A stretch of 64,000 nucleotides of DNA from Massilia aquatica. GTDB lineage: Bacteria > Pseudomonadota > Gammaproteobacteria > Burkholderiales > Burkholderiaceae_D. Each line of letters begins with the position of its first letter. Within the stretch, counting starts at the first letter, position 1. The translations under genes were made by a program, and so were the position numbers. Below the pieces are notes generated by a model that had not been told where the DNA came from, searched no databases, and saw only the letters and a list, made by a program, of their open reading frames with translations. The stretch lies in assembly GCF_011682045.1 (NCBI RefSeq), contig NZ_VVIW01000001.1, positions 62,001 to 126,000 of the forward strand. Reading direction: 5' to 3'. This document shows, one piece after another, positions 1-8,411 of this stretch.

Positions 1-483
1 ATCGGCGCTGAACAGGCGCTTGGCCATCGGCGCGATGTGGCCTTCTTCGCGTTCCATGTGGGCGCGGTACATGGCGGCGAAGCGCTGCACGTCGTGCTCG
101 CGCAGCACGGCGGCGCTGCCGTCGGCGATGGCGGCCAGTTGCTCGTGCAGGTCTTGCCACATGCCGTCCATCTGGCGGTGTTCGTCGAGGATGCCGGGCA
201 AGAGTTCGGCCAGCAGGTCGGCGTCGGCGCCGCTGGCGCTGCTGCGCAGCATCGGCACCAGGTTCTGTTCTTCGTCTTCGTGATGAAGTGGTGCCGCCTG
301 GTCGAAATATTTCATCACCGCGCGCGCGGCCTGGCGCGCTTCCTCGTCGGCGCCATGGCTGGCCAGGTGCGGCAGCAATTTTTCCAGGGTGGCCAGCTGT
401 TTGCGGATGCGGTCGTGGCAGTGTTTCAGCACCGCGATCGGCTGGTCGAAACCGGGGGCGCTGTCGGGCAGGAGGTTGCTCAT
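1..483 (-). CDS. Hemerythrin-domain protein, C-terminus cut by window edge
   Basis: Reads leftward from an ATG at 481-483 and stays open to the window start, so 161 residues are seen and the stop is outside. The N-terminus runs MSNLLPDSAPGFDQPIAVLK, followed by HCHDRI, then HHEDEEQNLVP, DEHRQMDG and HMEREEGHIAPMA. This His/Glu spacing (H, HxxxE, H, HxxxxxH) is that of the four-helix hemerythrin fold that binds a di-iron centre for O2, NO or iron sensing. No signal peptide or membrane segment is visible, so it is probably cytoplasmic. It is divergent from tcdA. Family assignment is good; the exact role is not known. Confidence 0.85.
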   Translation of the reverse strand, partial: MSNLLPDSAPGFDQPIAVLKHCHDRIRKQLATLEKLLPHLASHGADEEARQAARAVMKYFDQAAPLHHEDEEQNLVPMLRSSASGADADLLAELLPGILDEHRQMDGMWQDLHEQLAAIADGSAAVLREHDVQRFAAMYRAHMEREEGHIAPMAKRLFSAD

Positions 484-565
484 GGAGATTTCTCGCTTGT
501 GGCTGATGGGAACATATCGCTCATTTTAGAGCAGTCTGTCCGGCCGCGTCCGTTAAAATGGCGGC

Positions 566-1423
566 ATGAATACCATCACTACCTCCTCACTTCCCGTCGA
601 TACCAGCGAGGTCGACTTCGAGCGCCGCTTCGGCGGCATCGGCCGCCTGTACGGCGCCGCCGCGCTGGCGCGCTTCCGCTGCGCCCATGTGTGCGTGATC
701 GGCGTCGGCGGCGTCGGCTCCTGGATCGTCGAGGCGCTGGCGCGTTCCGCCATCGGCCAGCTCACCCTGATCGACCTCGACAACGTGGCCGAATCGAACA
801 TCAACCGCCAGATCCAGGCCCTGTCGGACACTGTCGGCCAGGCCAAGATCGGCGCGCTGGCCGAGCGCATCGCCCAGATCAATCCCTTCTGCAAGGTCAA
901 CCTGATCGAAGAGTTCATCGATCCGGGCAACCTCGACCAGATGATCGGCGCCCACCAGTACGACTACGTGGTCGACGCCATCGACAACGTCAAGGCCAAG
1001 GCGGCGCTGATCGCGTACTGCCGCGACCACCAGTTGCCGATGGTGATCATCGGCAGCGCCGGCGGCAAGACCGACCCGGCCCGCATCGAACTGCGCGACC
1101 TGTCCAAAACCGAGCAGGAGCCGCTGCTGAAACTGGTGCGCAAGCGCTTGCGCAACGACTACGGCTTTCCGCGCAGCCTGAAAACCAAGTTCAATGTCGA
1201 TGCCGTGTTCTCGATGGAACCGGTAAGCATGCCCGAGGGCGAGAGCTGCGGCGTAGATGGCGATGGCGACGGCATCACCGGCCTGAACTGCGCCGGTTTC
1301 GGCTCGAGCATGGTCGTCACCGCCACCTTCGGCATGCTGGCCGCCGGCCACCTGCTGCGCCGTCTTGCCGACGGTGCCATTGGCGTGCCTTCTGTGCAGG
1401 CGCCCGAGGCCTTGCTATCATAG
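566..1423 (+). CDS. tcdA: tRNA threonylcarbamoyladenosine dehydratase TcdA
   Basis: A 285-residue member of the E1/MoeB/ThiF superfamily. TcdA (CsdL/YgdL) uses ATP to cyclise t6A37 of ANN-decoding tRNAs to ct6A. Visible signatures are the N-terminal ERRFGGIGRLYG, the Rossmann ATP-binding GVGGVGSWIVEALARS (about residues 46-61), the acidic strand end LIDLDNVAESNINRQ that binds adenylate, and the VDAIDNVKAK segment. The C-terminal region carries a hydrophobic stretch typical of the family. Length is close to the usual 268-290. The ATG at 566 follows an intergenic gap shared with the divergent hemerythrin gene. The FKBP gene downstream lies 60 bp away, so no operon is proven. Confidence 0.93.
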   Translation: MNTITTSSLPVDTSEVDFERRFGGIGRLYGAAALARFRCAHVCVIGVGGVGSWIVEALARSAIGQLTLIDLDNVAESNINRQIQALSDTVGQAKIGALAERIAQINPFCKVNLIEEFIDPGNLDQMIGAHQYDYVVDAIDNVKAKAALIAYCRDHQLPMVIIGSAGGKTDPARIELRDLSKTEQEPLLKLVRKRLRNDYGFPRSLKTKFNVDAVFSMEPVSMPEGESCGVDGDGDGITGLNCAGFGSSMVVTATFGMLAAGHLLRRLADGAIGVPSVQAPEALLS

Positions 1424-1483
1424 CGTTGCAGAATTACCCAGTTTGACCGTTGTTCACTGAATCTTACTGAAAGAGATCACATC

Positions 1484-2059
1484 ATGCGCCGTCCTATTTC
1501 CGTATTCCTGATGTGCGCCGCCGCGGCATCGATGGCCCAGGCCGCCGGCCAGACGCCGCCCGCTCCCGAGACGCCGCCGGCGGCGACCGTGCCGGCTACC
1601 CCAGCGGCGGCCGACGCGCCGGCAGTGCCTGCGACGCCGGCGGCCCAGCCGCCCGCGCAAGCCCAGCCTGCCACGCCGCCAGGCACCGTGCTGCTGGCCG
1701 AGCCGGTCCTCGATCCGCTGGTCGCCACCGACACCAAGGTCGGCACCGGTGCCGAAGCGACCGCCGGCAGCAAGGTCTTCGTGCACTACACCGGCTGGCT
1801 GTACAAGCCGATGGCGACGCGCCAGCGCGGGCGCCAGTTCGACTCCTCGCTCTCGCGCGGCGCGCCGCTCGAATTCGTGCTCGGCACCGGGCGCGTGATC
1901 AAGGGCTGGGACCAGGGCGTACTGGGCATGAAAGTGGGCGGCAAACGCACCCTGGTCATTCCGAGCTACCTGGCCTACGGCAAGCGCGGCGCGCCAGGCG
2001 GCGGCATTCCGCCGGACGCCGATTTGATCTTCGACGTGGAACTTGTCAACGTCAAGTAA
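1484..2059 (+). CDS. Exported FKBP-type peptidyl-prolyl cis-trans isomerase
   Basis: 191 residues. The N-terminus [20 protein letters not shown] is a signal peptide, so the product is periplasmic or outer-membrane facing. Residues about 22-72 are an Ala/Pro-rich linker ([20 protein letters not shown]). The C-terminal 110 residues form one FKBP domain: [46 protein letters not shown] and the closing [18 protein letters not shown], which holds the conserved active-site residues. Such proteins catalyse proline isomerisation of exported proteins. The low-complexity linker is unusually long for a one-domain FKBP and may reach across the periplasm (inference). A purine-rich GAAAGAG precedes the ATG. 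Confidence 0.9.
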   Translation: MRRPISVFLMCAAAASMAQAAGQTPPAPETPPAATVPATPAAADAPAVPATPAAQPPAQAQPATPPGTVLLAEPVLDPLVATDTKVGTGAEATAGSKVFVHYTGWLYKPMATRQRGRQFDSSLSRGAPLEFVLGTGRVIKGWDQGVLGMKVGGKRTLVIPSYLAYGKRGAPGGGIPPDADLIFDVELVNVK

Positions 2060-2087
2060 ATCCAACCATGACAGCGGGAGAGTAAGC

Positions 2088-3020
2088 ATGAGAATCGCAA
2101 ACGACGTCACTGAGTTAATCGGTAACACGCCGCTGGTCCGGATCCGCAAACTGGCGCACGGCGCCGGGGCCGACATCCTCGCCAAGCTGGAGTTCTACAA
2201 TCCGGCCCACAGCGTCAAGGACCGGATCGGCCTGGCCATGGTTGAAGCGGCCGAGGCGGCCGGCAAGATTGGCCCGGACACCGTCATCGTCGAGCCGACC
2301 AGCGGCAACACCGGCATCGCGCTGGCCATGGTGTGCGCGGCGCGCGGTTACCGCTGCAAGCTGGTCATGCCCGAAACCATGAGCAGCGAGCGACGCATGC
2401 TGTTGCGTGCCTACGGCGCCGAGCTGGTGCTCACGCCGGGTCCTGAAGGCATGCTCGGCGCCATCAGGGTGGCCGAAGAACTGGTGGCGGCCAATCCCAA
2501 CTACTTCATGCCGCAGCAATTCAACAATGCCGCCAATCCCGATGTGCACCGCCGCACCACGGCTGAAGAAATCTGGCGCGACACCGACGGCAAGGTCGAT
2601 ATTTTGGTGGCCGGGGTCGGCACCGGCGGCACCATTACCGGCGTGGGCGAAGTGCTCAAGGCGCGCAAAGCGGGCTTCCAGGCCATCGCGGTCGAGCCGG
2701 AAGCCTCGCCCATGCTGTCCAAGGGGACCAAGGGGCCGCATCCGATCCAGGGCATCGGCGCCGGTTTCGTGCCGCAGGTGCTCAACCGCGCCGCCTTCGA
2801 CGAAGTCATTTGCGTGAGCAACGACAATGCCTTCGAGACCGCACGGGCAGCCGCGCGCGAAGAAGGGCTGCTGGTCGGCATTTCGTCGGGTGCGGCGCTG
2901 TGGGCCGCGATCCAGGTGGCGCGCCGTCCCGAAAATGCGGGCAAGGTGATCGTGACGATCATCCCGTCGTTCGGCGAACGTTATCTGTCCACGCCGCTGT
3001 TTGCCAATCTGGCGGGCTGA
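2088..3020 (+). CDS. cysK: Cysteine synthase (O-acetylserine sulfhydrylase)
   Basis: 310 residues from the ATG at 2088, which has a GGGAG ribosome site; the open frame extends upstream to 2043 into the FKBP gene but without a better start. It makes cysteine from O-acetylserine and sulfide with PLP. Seen: the start [20 protein letters not shown], the PLP lysine in HSVKDRIG (about residue 45), the substrate loop [13 protein letters not shown], the phosphate-binding [16 protein letters not shown] and the C-terminal SSGAALWAA. All fit the CysK/CysM fold type II family; whether it is CysK or CysM cannot be decided from sequence alone. It is 28 bp after the FKBP gene on the same strand. Confidence 0.92.
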   Translation: MRIANDVTELIGNTPLVRIRKLAHGAGADILAKLEFYNPAHSVKDRIGLAMVEAAEAAGKIGPDTVIVEPTSGNTGIALAMVCAARGYRCKLVMPETMSSERRMLLRAYGAELVLTPGPEGMLGAIRVAEELVAANPNYFMPQQFNNAANPDVHRRTTAEEIWRDTDGKVDILVAGVGTGGTITGVGEVLKARKAGFQAIAVEPEASPMLSKGTKGPHPIQGIGAGFVPQVLNRAAFDEVICVSNDNAFETARAAAREEGLLVGISSGAALWAAIQVARRPENAGKVIVTIIPSFGERYLSTPLFANLAG

Positions 3021-3063
3021 GGTGGCGAGCGGCGCCAGCGTTAGCTGATCCGGCGCGCGCTGC

Positions 3064-3678
3064 GTGTTCTGGCTGTTTTTCTGCGTCTTGCTCGCGACGC
3101 CGTTTGGCAGCGCGTTGGCGGCGTGGTGTGTGTCGCGGCAGGCGCCGCCGCTGCAGCGCCGCATGCTGGCGCTGCTCGCCGCCAGTGTCGTCGTGGTCGT
3201 GGGCGCGCTGGCGCTCAATCTGTCCACGGCGAGCGTCGCGCTCAACGCGGTCTTGTCAATGGTGGCCTGGCTGGCGTTCGCGGTACTCGGCATGTCGGCT
3301 TTCCGCCTGCGTCCCAGCTTGCTCGGCTACCTGCTTGGCTCGCTTGCCGCGATTCCCGCCATCGCCGGAGTGCTGTTCGCCACCGTTGGCGCGATGGGAC
3401 TGATGGGCGCCGTTGCCGGCATCACCGCGCGGCATGCCGAACAGCTGGCGCCGCGCCTGCGCTGCTATGTCGATCTGGTCGACGACCGGGAAACCAGCCA
3501 GGAAGCCTACGAGGTCACGCTCAAGCGCCAGTCGCCCGTGCTGCCCTGGTTCGAATACAGCCCGCGCACGGTGCGCCTGGGCGATATCGATATGTCGCCG
3601 GCCGAAGCCTGCCGCCGCGTTGTTGCACCTGAGGCGGGCACGCCATCCACCATGTACCGGAGTGAAAAATCACCATGA
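3064..3678 (+). CDS. Hypothetical inner-membrane protein
   Basis: 204 residues from a GTG start; no strong ribosome site is visible. The first 120 residues contain three or four hydrophobic segments (about 1-20, 36-56, 61-80, 88-116), followed by a hydrophilic tail of about 85 residues that contains LRCYVDLVDDRETSQEAYEV. I recognise no family. Its stop overlaps the ATG of the SMI1/KNR4 gene by four bases, and that gene overlaps the next in the same way, so the three are probably translated together. A role as partner or target of the SMI1/KNR4 protein is only inference. Confidence 0.6.
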   Translation: MFWLFFCVLLATPFGSALAAWCVSRQAPPLQRRMLALLAASVVVVVGALALNLSTASVALNAVLSMVAWLAFAVLGMSAFRLRPSLLGYLLGSLAAIPAIAGVLFATVGAMGLMGAVAGITARHAEQLAPRLRCYVDLVDDRETSQEAYEVTLKRQSPVLPWFEYSPRTVRLGDIDMSPAEACRRVVAPEAGTPSTMYRSEKSP

Positions 3679-4331
3679 ACGACTTGCTGGAGCGGCTGCA
3701 AAGCTGCATCGAATCACGTTTCCCGGCCATGGCAGCGAACCTGAATCCGGGCGCCAGCGAGGCCGCCATCGATGCCTTCGAGCACGCCATCGGCCGGCCG
3801 CTGCCGGCATCCGTGCGCGCGCTGTATCGCTGGCATGACGGCAGCGCCGGCGCGGGCGGCCACTATGTCCTTGGTTTGTTCTTTGGCCTGCCCTTCCTGA
3901 GTCTGGACGACGCTTTGCGTCACTGGAAGAGAGACACCGATATACTCGATGAATGTACCGCCGAACAACTCACCGCTTACGCCGCCAACTACACTTGCCT
4001 GCCGTCCGGCACCATTCGCCAGTGCGCCGCCAGCAGGGACTGGATTCCGCTGGCGGACGATGGCGGCGGCGCCTATCTTGGCATCGATCTCGACCCGGAC
4101 GCGGCGGGCAGCGTGGGCCAGGTGATCTCGTTCGGATGCCGCGAGTTCACGCGCGTGCAGGCCGGCGCGAGCCTGGAACCATTCCTGGAAAGCCTGCTCG
4201 GCTTGTACGAAAACGGCGAATACGAGATGGTCGATGAGTATGACGACGGGTTCAGCCTCGCGAATGTGGGCCCGTATGGCGCCACCCACTTCCTCGACTA
4301 CCTGCGCCTGCAGGCCGAAGGCGCGCGATGA
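3675..4331 (+). CDS. SMI1/KNR4 (SUKH-type) protein
   Basis: 218 residues. The N-terminal helices LLERLQSCIESRF and EAAIDAFEHAIGRPLPASVRALYRWHDGSAG match the SMI1/KNR4 pattern (helix, then LP.. hydrophobic ..L...NDG). The later DDGGGAYLGIDLDPDAAGSVGQVISFG is the usual second half. In bacteria this fold often serves as the immunity protein of polymorphic toxins, but many chromosomal copies have no toxin nearby. Here no toxin is adjacent; the neighbours are a membrane protein (four-base overlap upstream) and a small unknown protein (four-base overlap downstream). Function is therefore open. Confidence 0.82.
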   Translation: MNDLLERLQSCIESRFPAMAANLNPGASEAAIDAFEHAIGRPLPASVRALYRWHDGSAGAGGHYVLGLFFGLPFLSLDDALRHWKRDTDILDECTAEQLTAYAANYTCLPSGTIRQCAASRDWIPLADDGGGAYLGIDLDPDAAGSVGQVISFGCREFTRVQAGASLEPFLESLLGLYENGEYEMVDEYDDGFSLANVGPYGATHFLDYLRLQAEGAR

Positions 4332-4819
4332 TTGCCGTCCAGGTCATCGAGATCCGCTGGACCAAAGCCACCCGTGGCGCCCCGCGCGCCAACGAGCGGG
4401 CGGTGCTGCCACGCGCCTTTGCGCTGTTGCAGACCGGCGCGCAGTATGTCTACCAGAACTACCTGATGCATGAGCGCGACGGTTTTGCCGCTGTTCTAAA
4501 AAAGGAAAAACAGGTCGACCATGCCCCGCTCAAGGAGCGCAGCCTGGTGCTGCGCCCGCGCGACGATGGCGTGCTGGTGCTCGGCCTGAAATGGGACCCG
4601 TCCGAAGGCCAGCCGCGCCGTCCGGCGTCCGGCACGGCGCTCCGGCTTGCCCCCGGACAGACTGCGCGCCTGATCCTCAACGGCCGCCACGCGTCGTATA
4701 TCGGCCAGGAATATTCCGAAGTGATCTACAACGTCGCCTATGGCGACACCATCGCACCCGACTGCTTTATCGCGCGCGCGCCCGACCAGCAGTTCAGCCT
4801 GGCCGCGCACCTGTTCTAA
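4328..4819 (+). CDS. Hypothetical protein in SMI1/KNR4 operon
   Basis: 163 residues, starting inside the stop of the preceding SMI1/KNR4 gene (ATGA overlap), which strongly supports that it is a real translated gene. Segments such as LRLAPGQTARLILNGRHASY and YSEVIYNVAYGDTIAPDCF suggest a soluble beta-rich protein. No signal peptide or membrane helix is seen. I recognise no family. Its 3' end overlaps the convergent CDF gene by four bases. Confidence 0.6.
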   Translation: MIAVQVIEIRWTKATRGAPRANERAVLPRAFALLQTGAQYVYQNYLMHERDGFAAVLKKEKQVDHAPLKERSLVLRPRDDGVLVLGLKWDPSEGQPRRPASGTALRLAPGQTARLILNGRHASYIGQEYSEVIYNVAYGDTIAPDCFIARAPDQQFSLAAHLF

Positions 4820-5841
4820 GCCTGTGCCTCCTGCGCATGCAGCGCGCAGCTGTGATCGCTCGTCCCCAGTTCCACCTGCAAGGTGCAGTGGGCGATCGCG
4901 TAATCGGCCTTGAGCGCCGCCACGATGGCGTCCAGCGCCGCGTCGCCCGGATAGCCGCCGGGCATGACCAGATGCGCGGTCAGCGCCGTCTCGGTCGTGC
5001 TCATGGCCCAGATATGCAGGTCGTGCATGCCGGCCACGCCCGGCCGCGCCAGCAGAAAATCGCCCACCGCGGCGGCATCGACATTGGCCGGCACCGCCGC
5101 CAGCACCAGGTCGAGCGACTCGCGCAGCAAGGCCCAGGTGGTGACCAGGATCAGCAGCACGATCACGATACTGACCGCCGGGTCGAGCCAGGTCCAGCCG
5201 GTGAAGATGATCGCCACGCCCGACACCACCACGCCCAGCGAAATGGCGGCGTCGGCCGCCATGTGCTGGTAGGCGCCGCGGATGTTCAGGTCGTCCTTGC
5301 TGCCGGCCATGAACAGCCAGGCCGAAAAACCGTTGACCAGCACGCCGATGCCGGCCACCACCGACATGGTCATGCCCTGCACCGGCGCCGGATTGGCGAA
5401 GCGGTGCAGCGCCTCCCAGCCGATCGCGCCGCAGGCGAGCATCAGCAGCAGGGCGTTGAGCAGCGCCGCCAGGATCGATGAACTGCGCAGGCCGTAGGTG
5501 TAGCGTCCGTCCGGCGCGCGCTTGGTGAGCATGGCCGCGCCCCAGGCCAGCATCAGGCCCAGCACATCGGACAGGTTATGGCCGGCGTCGGCCATCAGGG
5601 CGGTCGAGTTGGCCAGGAATCCATAAAAGAATTCGATGCCGACAAACACCGTGTTCAGGCCGATCGCCAGGGCGAAGGCGCGGCCGTTGCCGTTGGGATC
5701 GAGCTGGTGGTGATGGTGGCCGGGGCCATGGTCGTGCCCGTGGTCGTGCTTAGGTTCCGCCTTCGCCGCCTTGGCCGGCGGGTGTGGGTGGCCGTGGCCG
5801 GCGTGGTCATGGTCGTGATCGTGGTCGTGGGCGCTGGTCAT
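4816..5841 (-). CDS. Cation diffusion facilitator (Zn/Co/Cd exporter), CzcD-like
   Basis: 341 residues. The first 45 are extremely His/Asp-rich (HDHDHDHDH, HDHGHDHGPGHHHH), a probable cytoplasmic metal sink or sensor. Six hydrophobic segments follow. The transport site is seen as ADAGHNLSDVLG in TM2 and QHMAADAAISLGVV in TM5 (HxxxD/DxxxD arrangement of zinc-type CDFs). The C-terminal cytoplasmic domain contains HDLHIWAMSTTETALTAHL, the metal-binding ferredoxin-like domain. CDF proteins exchange protons for Zn2+ or similar ions to remove excess metal. The start ATG overlaps the stop of the ArsR gene, so both form one metal-response operon. Confidence 0.93.
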   Translation of the reverse strand: MTSAHDHDHDHDHAGHGHPHPPAKAAKAEPKHDHGHDHGPGHHHHQLDPNGNGRAFALAIGLNTVFVGIEFFYGFLANSTALMADAGHNLSDVLGLMLAWGAAMLTKRAPDGRYTYGLRSSSILAALLNALLLMLACGAIGWEALHRFANPAPVQGMTMSVVAGIGVLVNGFSAWLFMAGSKDDLNIRGAYQHMAADAAISLGVVVSGVAIIFTGWTWLDPAVSIVIVLLILVTTWALLRESLDLVLAAVPANVDAAAVGDFLLARPGVAGMHDLHIWAMSTTETALTAHLVMPGGYPGDAALDAIVAALKADYAIAHCTLQVELGTSDHSCALHAQEAQA

Positions 5842-6155
5842 GGGTCGATTCCATTGGTGGGTTCGGCGATATGTTCGAGCATGTCGGTCAGCACGCCGCT
5901 GATGTGGGCGTCCGCCGTCGAATAGAACACCTGCTTGCCCTGGCGCTCGGCCTTGACGATGCGCGCGGCACGCAGCAGGCGCAGGTGGTGGCTGACCAGC
6001 GAGCTGCTCAGTTGCAGGCCGGCGGCAATGTCGCCCACCGCAATTGGACCTGGCAGGCAGGACAATACAATGCGCAGCCGGGTCGGGTCGCCCAGCAGAT
6101 GGAACAGGTCGGCCAGTTGGGCGATCGAGGCGTCGTTATCGGGAGAAGGTTTCAT
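5838..6155 (-). CDS. ArsR/SmtB-family metal-responsive repressor
   Basis: 105 residues from the ATG at 6155 (MKPSPDNDASIAQLADLFHL); an ATG at 6164 and a GTG at 6203 are possible longer starts and none has a clear ribosome site. The winged helix is typical: LLGDPTRLRIVLSCL, then SSSLVSHHLRLLRAARIVKAERQGKQVFYS. The C-terminal helix has DAHISGVLTDMLEHI, where D and H residues are placed like the alpha-5 zinc site of SmtB/CzrA (DxH..HxxE-type). It should release DNA on metal binding and induce the CDF exporter that overlaps it. No alpha-3 cysteine motif (ELCVCDL) is present, which argues against an arsenic sensor. Confidence 0.9.
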   Translation of the reverse strand: MKPSPDNDASIAQLADLFHLLGDPTRLRIVLSCLPGPIAVGDIAAGLQLSSSLVSHHLRLLRAARIVKAERQGKQVFYSTADAHISGVLTDMLEHIAEPTNGIDP

Positions 6156-6200
6156 AGTCAACATGTGAAGATATGTAGATATGATAGCGCATATTTGGCG
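6156..6200 (-). promoter_or_regulatory. Probable ArsR operator/promoter region
   Basis: A short AT-rich block in GC-rich surroundings just upstream of arsR. It contains ATATG..CATAT dyad halves around 6180-6195 and two direct GATATG words. ArsR/SmtB proteins bind imperfect dyads of this type that overlap their own promoter. No base-perfect long palindrome is present, so this is a suggestion. Confidence 0.4.
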
Positions 6201-6223
6201 CACACGGCTGCGCTCGCCGGAAT

Positions 6224-6739
6224 TTAGGGTTTTTGCATCTCGGCGGCAATCGCCGCGCGGGTTTTGGAATCGAGTTTGGCCACGGCGCGGGCCAGCTTGT
6301 CGCCATCACGCAGGGCGCTGCTTTGCTCCGGCGTAAGTTCCCTGGCGACGCTCACCGGTGCCGGGGCGGGCAGCGGGCGCAGCAGCAGCGCCTGGCCGGC
6401 CAGCACGATGAACGCGCACAGCAGCGCGGCGCCGCCGGCGATGGCGATGATGCGTTTTTCCTGCAATGGCACGCCGTGCGCAACGGGTAACGGTGTCGAG
6501 ACCAGCGCCGCCGGACGCGCGGCGGGCGTGGCGCCGTTGCCCAGGTAGCCGCTTTCCTGCAGCGCCTGGACCTGGTCGGCCAGGTCGGCGGTCGCGTCGT
6601 CTAACAATGCCACGTGGCGCTCGACCGCTTCGGCCAGCACCGCGTCGTTCAATGCCACCAGCGCGAAAATCGGATCGTCGATATCGATCCGCACGCCGGT
6701 TTTTTCAAAGACGAGGGTGCGCAGTTTTTGCTGGTCCAT
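6224..6739 (-). CDS. TraM-like protein (conjugal-transfer family) with one membrane segment
   Basis: 171 residues. The N-terminus LVFEKTGVRIDIDDPIFALV followed by ALNDAVLAEAVERH matches, as far as I recall, the start of TraM proteins of IncP-type Tra1 regions (xTGxxxDDPIxxLxTLN). A hydrophobic helix, IIAIAGGAALLCAFIVLAGQ, is near residues 95-115; the tail is a short charged helix. The gene lies six bases downstream of a TraL-like ATPase gene, the same order as traL-traM of RP4. No relaxase, coupling protein or mating-pore gene is in this window. Function outside conjugation is unknown; a role as membrane anchor for the ATPase is inference. Confidence 0.55.
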   Translation of the reverse strand: MDQQKLRTLVFEKTGVRIDIDDPIFALVALNDAVLAEAVERHVALLDDATADLADQVQALQESGYLGNGATPAARPAALVSTPLPVAHGVPLQEKRIIAIAGGAALLCAFIVLAGQALLLRPLPAPAPVSVARELTPEQSSALRDGDKLARAVAKLDSKTRAAIAAEMQKP

Positions 6740-6745
6740 GCCGGC

Positions 6746-7477
6746 CTACCACTGCACTTTGTCGAGCTGCTCGAACAGGTCGCGGAACACGACTTTGATG
6801 CGCTGCTTTTCCATGACGTTGAATTTGTCGCTTTCGCGCACTTCATTGGCGGTCAGGCGCGCGATATTCATTTTTTTGATATCCGCGCCGAAGGTATCGG
6901 CATTGCGTTGCGACAGCACCACCCTCCCGCACACGCGCGCGGAATGATCGGCATAGGTCTGCGACTCGGTGAAGATCTTGCCGGTGGCCGATTGCAGCGG
7001 GCCAAAGTGCTCGTTTTCCCACAGCACCAGCGGCACACTGGTCGACTTGGCGGTCGAGACAAAGCCCATGGCCGTATCGTGCAGGGTGTCGCCGCCGCCG
7101 ACAATGGTGTGGATATACACCTTGCGCCCCGATTCCTTGAGCAAATCGAAACAATCGTTTTCCAGCAGGTAACCCATCAGCGGCGAAAAGGTGTTGGCGC
7201 CGTTGTCGATGACGCAGTTGCCTTCTTCTTCCAGCAGGTCGATCATCAGCGCGTCGAAGCGCTTGGGGTCGATGTTGCGTGAGTCGGTCATCACCGGCAC
7301 GTGTTTCACGTCCATCGCCTTGTAGCGCGAAAAGGTGGCGTTTTCCTGGTCGGTGTCGTAGCAGCGCAGGGGGCGCTCCTCGTCCTTGCCCGCCAGCCAT
7401 TGCGCGAGGATGGTCGAGACCAGGGTCTTGCCGATGCCGCCCTTGCCCTGCAAGATGAAATGAACCGTATTGTGCAT
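6746..7477 (-). CDS. TraL-like ParA/MinD-type ATPase
   Basis: 243 residues. The deviant Walker A is at the N-terminus (FILQGKGGIGKTLVSTILAQ, residues 7-26), followed by CYDTDQENATFSRYKAMDV, the switch/Walker A' region, and NCVIDNGANTFSPLMGYLL. The order GKGG(I/V)GK..., DTDxxNATFxxYKAL matches IncP TraL, an accessory protein of conjugation, rather than chromosomal ParA. It probably forms an ATP-driven dimer, cytoplasmic or membrane-bound. It is co-directional with, and nearly contiguous to, the TraM-like gene. The start ATG at 7477 is close to a GGAGCAACTCG ribosome site. Confidence 0.75.
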   Translation of the reverse strand: MHNTVHFILQGKGGIGKTLVSTILAQWLAGKDEERPLRCYDTDQENATFSRYKAMDVKHVPVMTDSRNIDPKRFDALMIDLLEEEGNCVIDNGANTFSPLMGYLLENDCFDLLKESGRKVYIHTIVGGGDTLHDTAMGFVSTAKSTSVPLVLWENEHFGPLQSATGKIFTESQTYADHSARVCGRVVLSQRNADTFGADIKKMNIARLTANEVRESDKFNVMEKQRIKVVFRDLFEQLDKVQW

Positions 7478-7502
7478 CGAGTTGCTCCAGAAAATGACTC
7501 AC

Positions 7503-7528
7503 CCGTCATTCCCGCGCAGGAATGACGG
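7503..7528. repeat. Perfect hairpin element (REP-like)
   Basis: CCGTCATTCC and GGAATGACGG form a perfect 10-bp inverted repeat around a six-base loop CGCGCA. It lies between the TraL-like gene and pncC. The word GTCATTCCCGCG is typical of dispersed hairpin elements in many proteobacterial genomes; no T-run follows on either strand, so a repeat element is more likely than a terminator. Confidence 0.6.
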
Positions 7529-7607
7529 CGCTTAAGTTAGCGGCGTTTGCATCAGACTAAGGGGTGAAGATGGCGATGGAACCGCAGCCATCCGGGTCTT
7601 GTTCGCG

Positions 7608-8090
7608 CTATTCGATGATGCGCAGCAGCCCTTGCAGCGCATGCACCACGGTCTGCTCGCGCACCGACTGGCGGTCGCCGGCAAACACCAGGCGCTCGGT
7701 CTGGACCGTGTCGCCCCTGGCCCAGCCGAAGCAGACCGTGCCGACCGGTTTGCCCGGCACCGCGCCGCTCGGGCCGGCGATGCCGGTGGTCGACAGCGCC
7801 ACGTGCGCGTTGCTGTTTGCCAATGCGCCGGTGGCCATGGCGGACGCCACTTCCTCGCTCACCGTGCCCAGCTGCGCGATCAGCGCGGCCGACACATCGA
7901 GCAGTTCGGTCTTGGACGCGTTCGAATAGGTCACGAAGCCGCAGTCGAACCAGGCGGTCGAGCCGGCCACCTCGGTGACCGCCTGCGCCACGCCGCCGCC
8001 GGTGCACGATTCGGCGGTTACCAGCAGCAAGCCTTTCGCTTGCAGCGCGCGGCCGACTTTGGCGGAAAGATCGAGAATGTCGTTCGTCAC
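7608..8090 (-). CDS. pncC: Nicotinamide-nucleotide amidase PncC (CinA C-terminal domain)
   Basis: 160 residues, a stand-alone CinA C-terminal domain. It deamidates nicotinamide mononucleotide to nicotinate mononucleotide for NAD salvage. Signatures are TAESCTGGGVAQAVTEVAGS (residues about 25-44, catalytic Ser/Thr region), FDCGFVTYSNASKTELL, VSEEVASAMATGAL, and STTGIAGPSGAVPGKPVGTV. Length and motif order fit YgaD/PncC. The ATG at 8090 follows a purine-rich GGAGCAACACG. It is transcribed away from the YfiR operon. Confidence 0.93.
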   Translation of the reverse strand: MTNDILDLSAKVGRALQAKGLLLVTAESCTGGGVAQAVTEVAGSTAWFDCGFVTYSNASKTELLDVSAALIAQLGTVSEEVASAMATGALANSNAHVALSTTGIAGPSGAVPGKPVGTVCFGWARGDTVQTERLVFAGDRQSVREQTVVHALQGLLRIIE

Positions 8091-8411
8091 GTGTTGCTCC
8101 TTTTGGACGGTGATCGGGGATCGGAATGCGGATCAGGGGAGGGCGCGCGCCACCGCGCGGCCCTGCGATTCTACTTTACCATGCCCTCTGCAACACTGGT
8201 CGTCCACCCTGTTGCAATGTTTCACAAGGGATATCCAAGTGAGCTAAAAAAGCGTAGAGTAGATCTGGGGAAATCGTCGTGCCGGCCCGGCCGTCCTGCC
8301 GTGCGCCACCGGCCTGTTGCTCTGATATGCTGGCCTTTACCGCTGAGTTTGCTTTTTGTCTGATCCGGATTGGAGTCCCATGTCCCCGATTCTTTTGCTG
8401 GCCGAACTGCC
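8091..8411. other. Divergent intergenic region pncC / yfiR
   Basis: About 320 bases without a convincing gene. It must hold the promoters of pncC (left) and of the YfiR-kinase-GGDEF operon (right). The middle part (8170-8275) is less GC-rich and has AT-rich words that could be promoter elements, but no clear -35/-10 pair, terminator or operator was found. Confidence 0.5.

Noticed and set aside
37-1446. 469-codon plus-strand frame across the hemerythrin gene and tcdA
   Set aside because: Overlaps two recognised genes in other frames and has a low-complexity Arg-rich tail.
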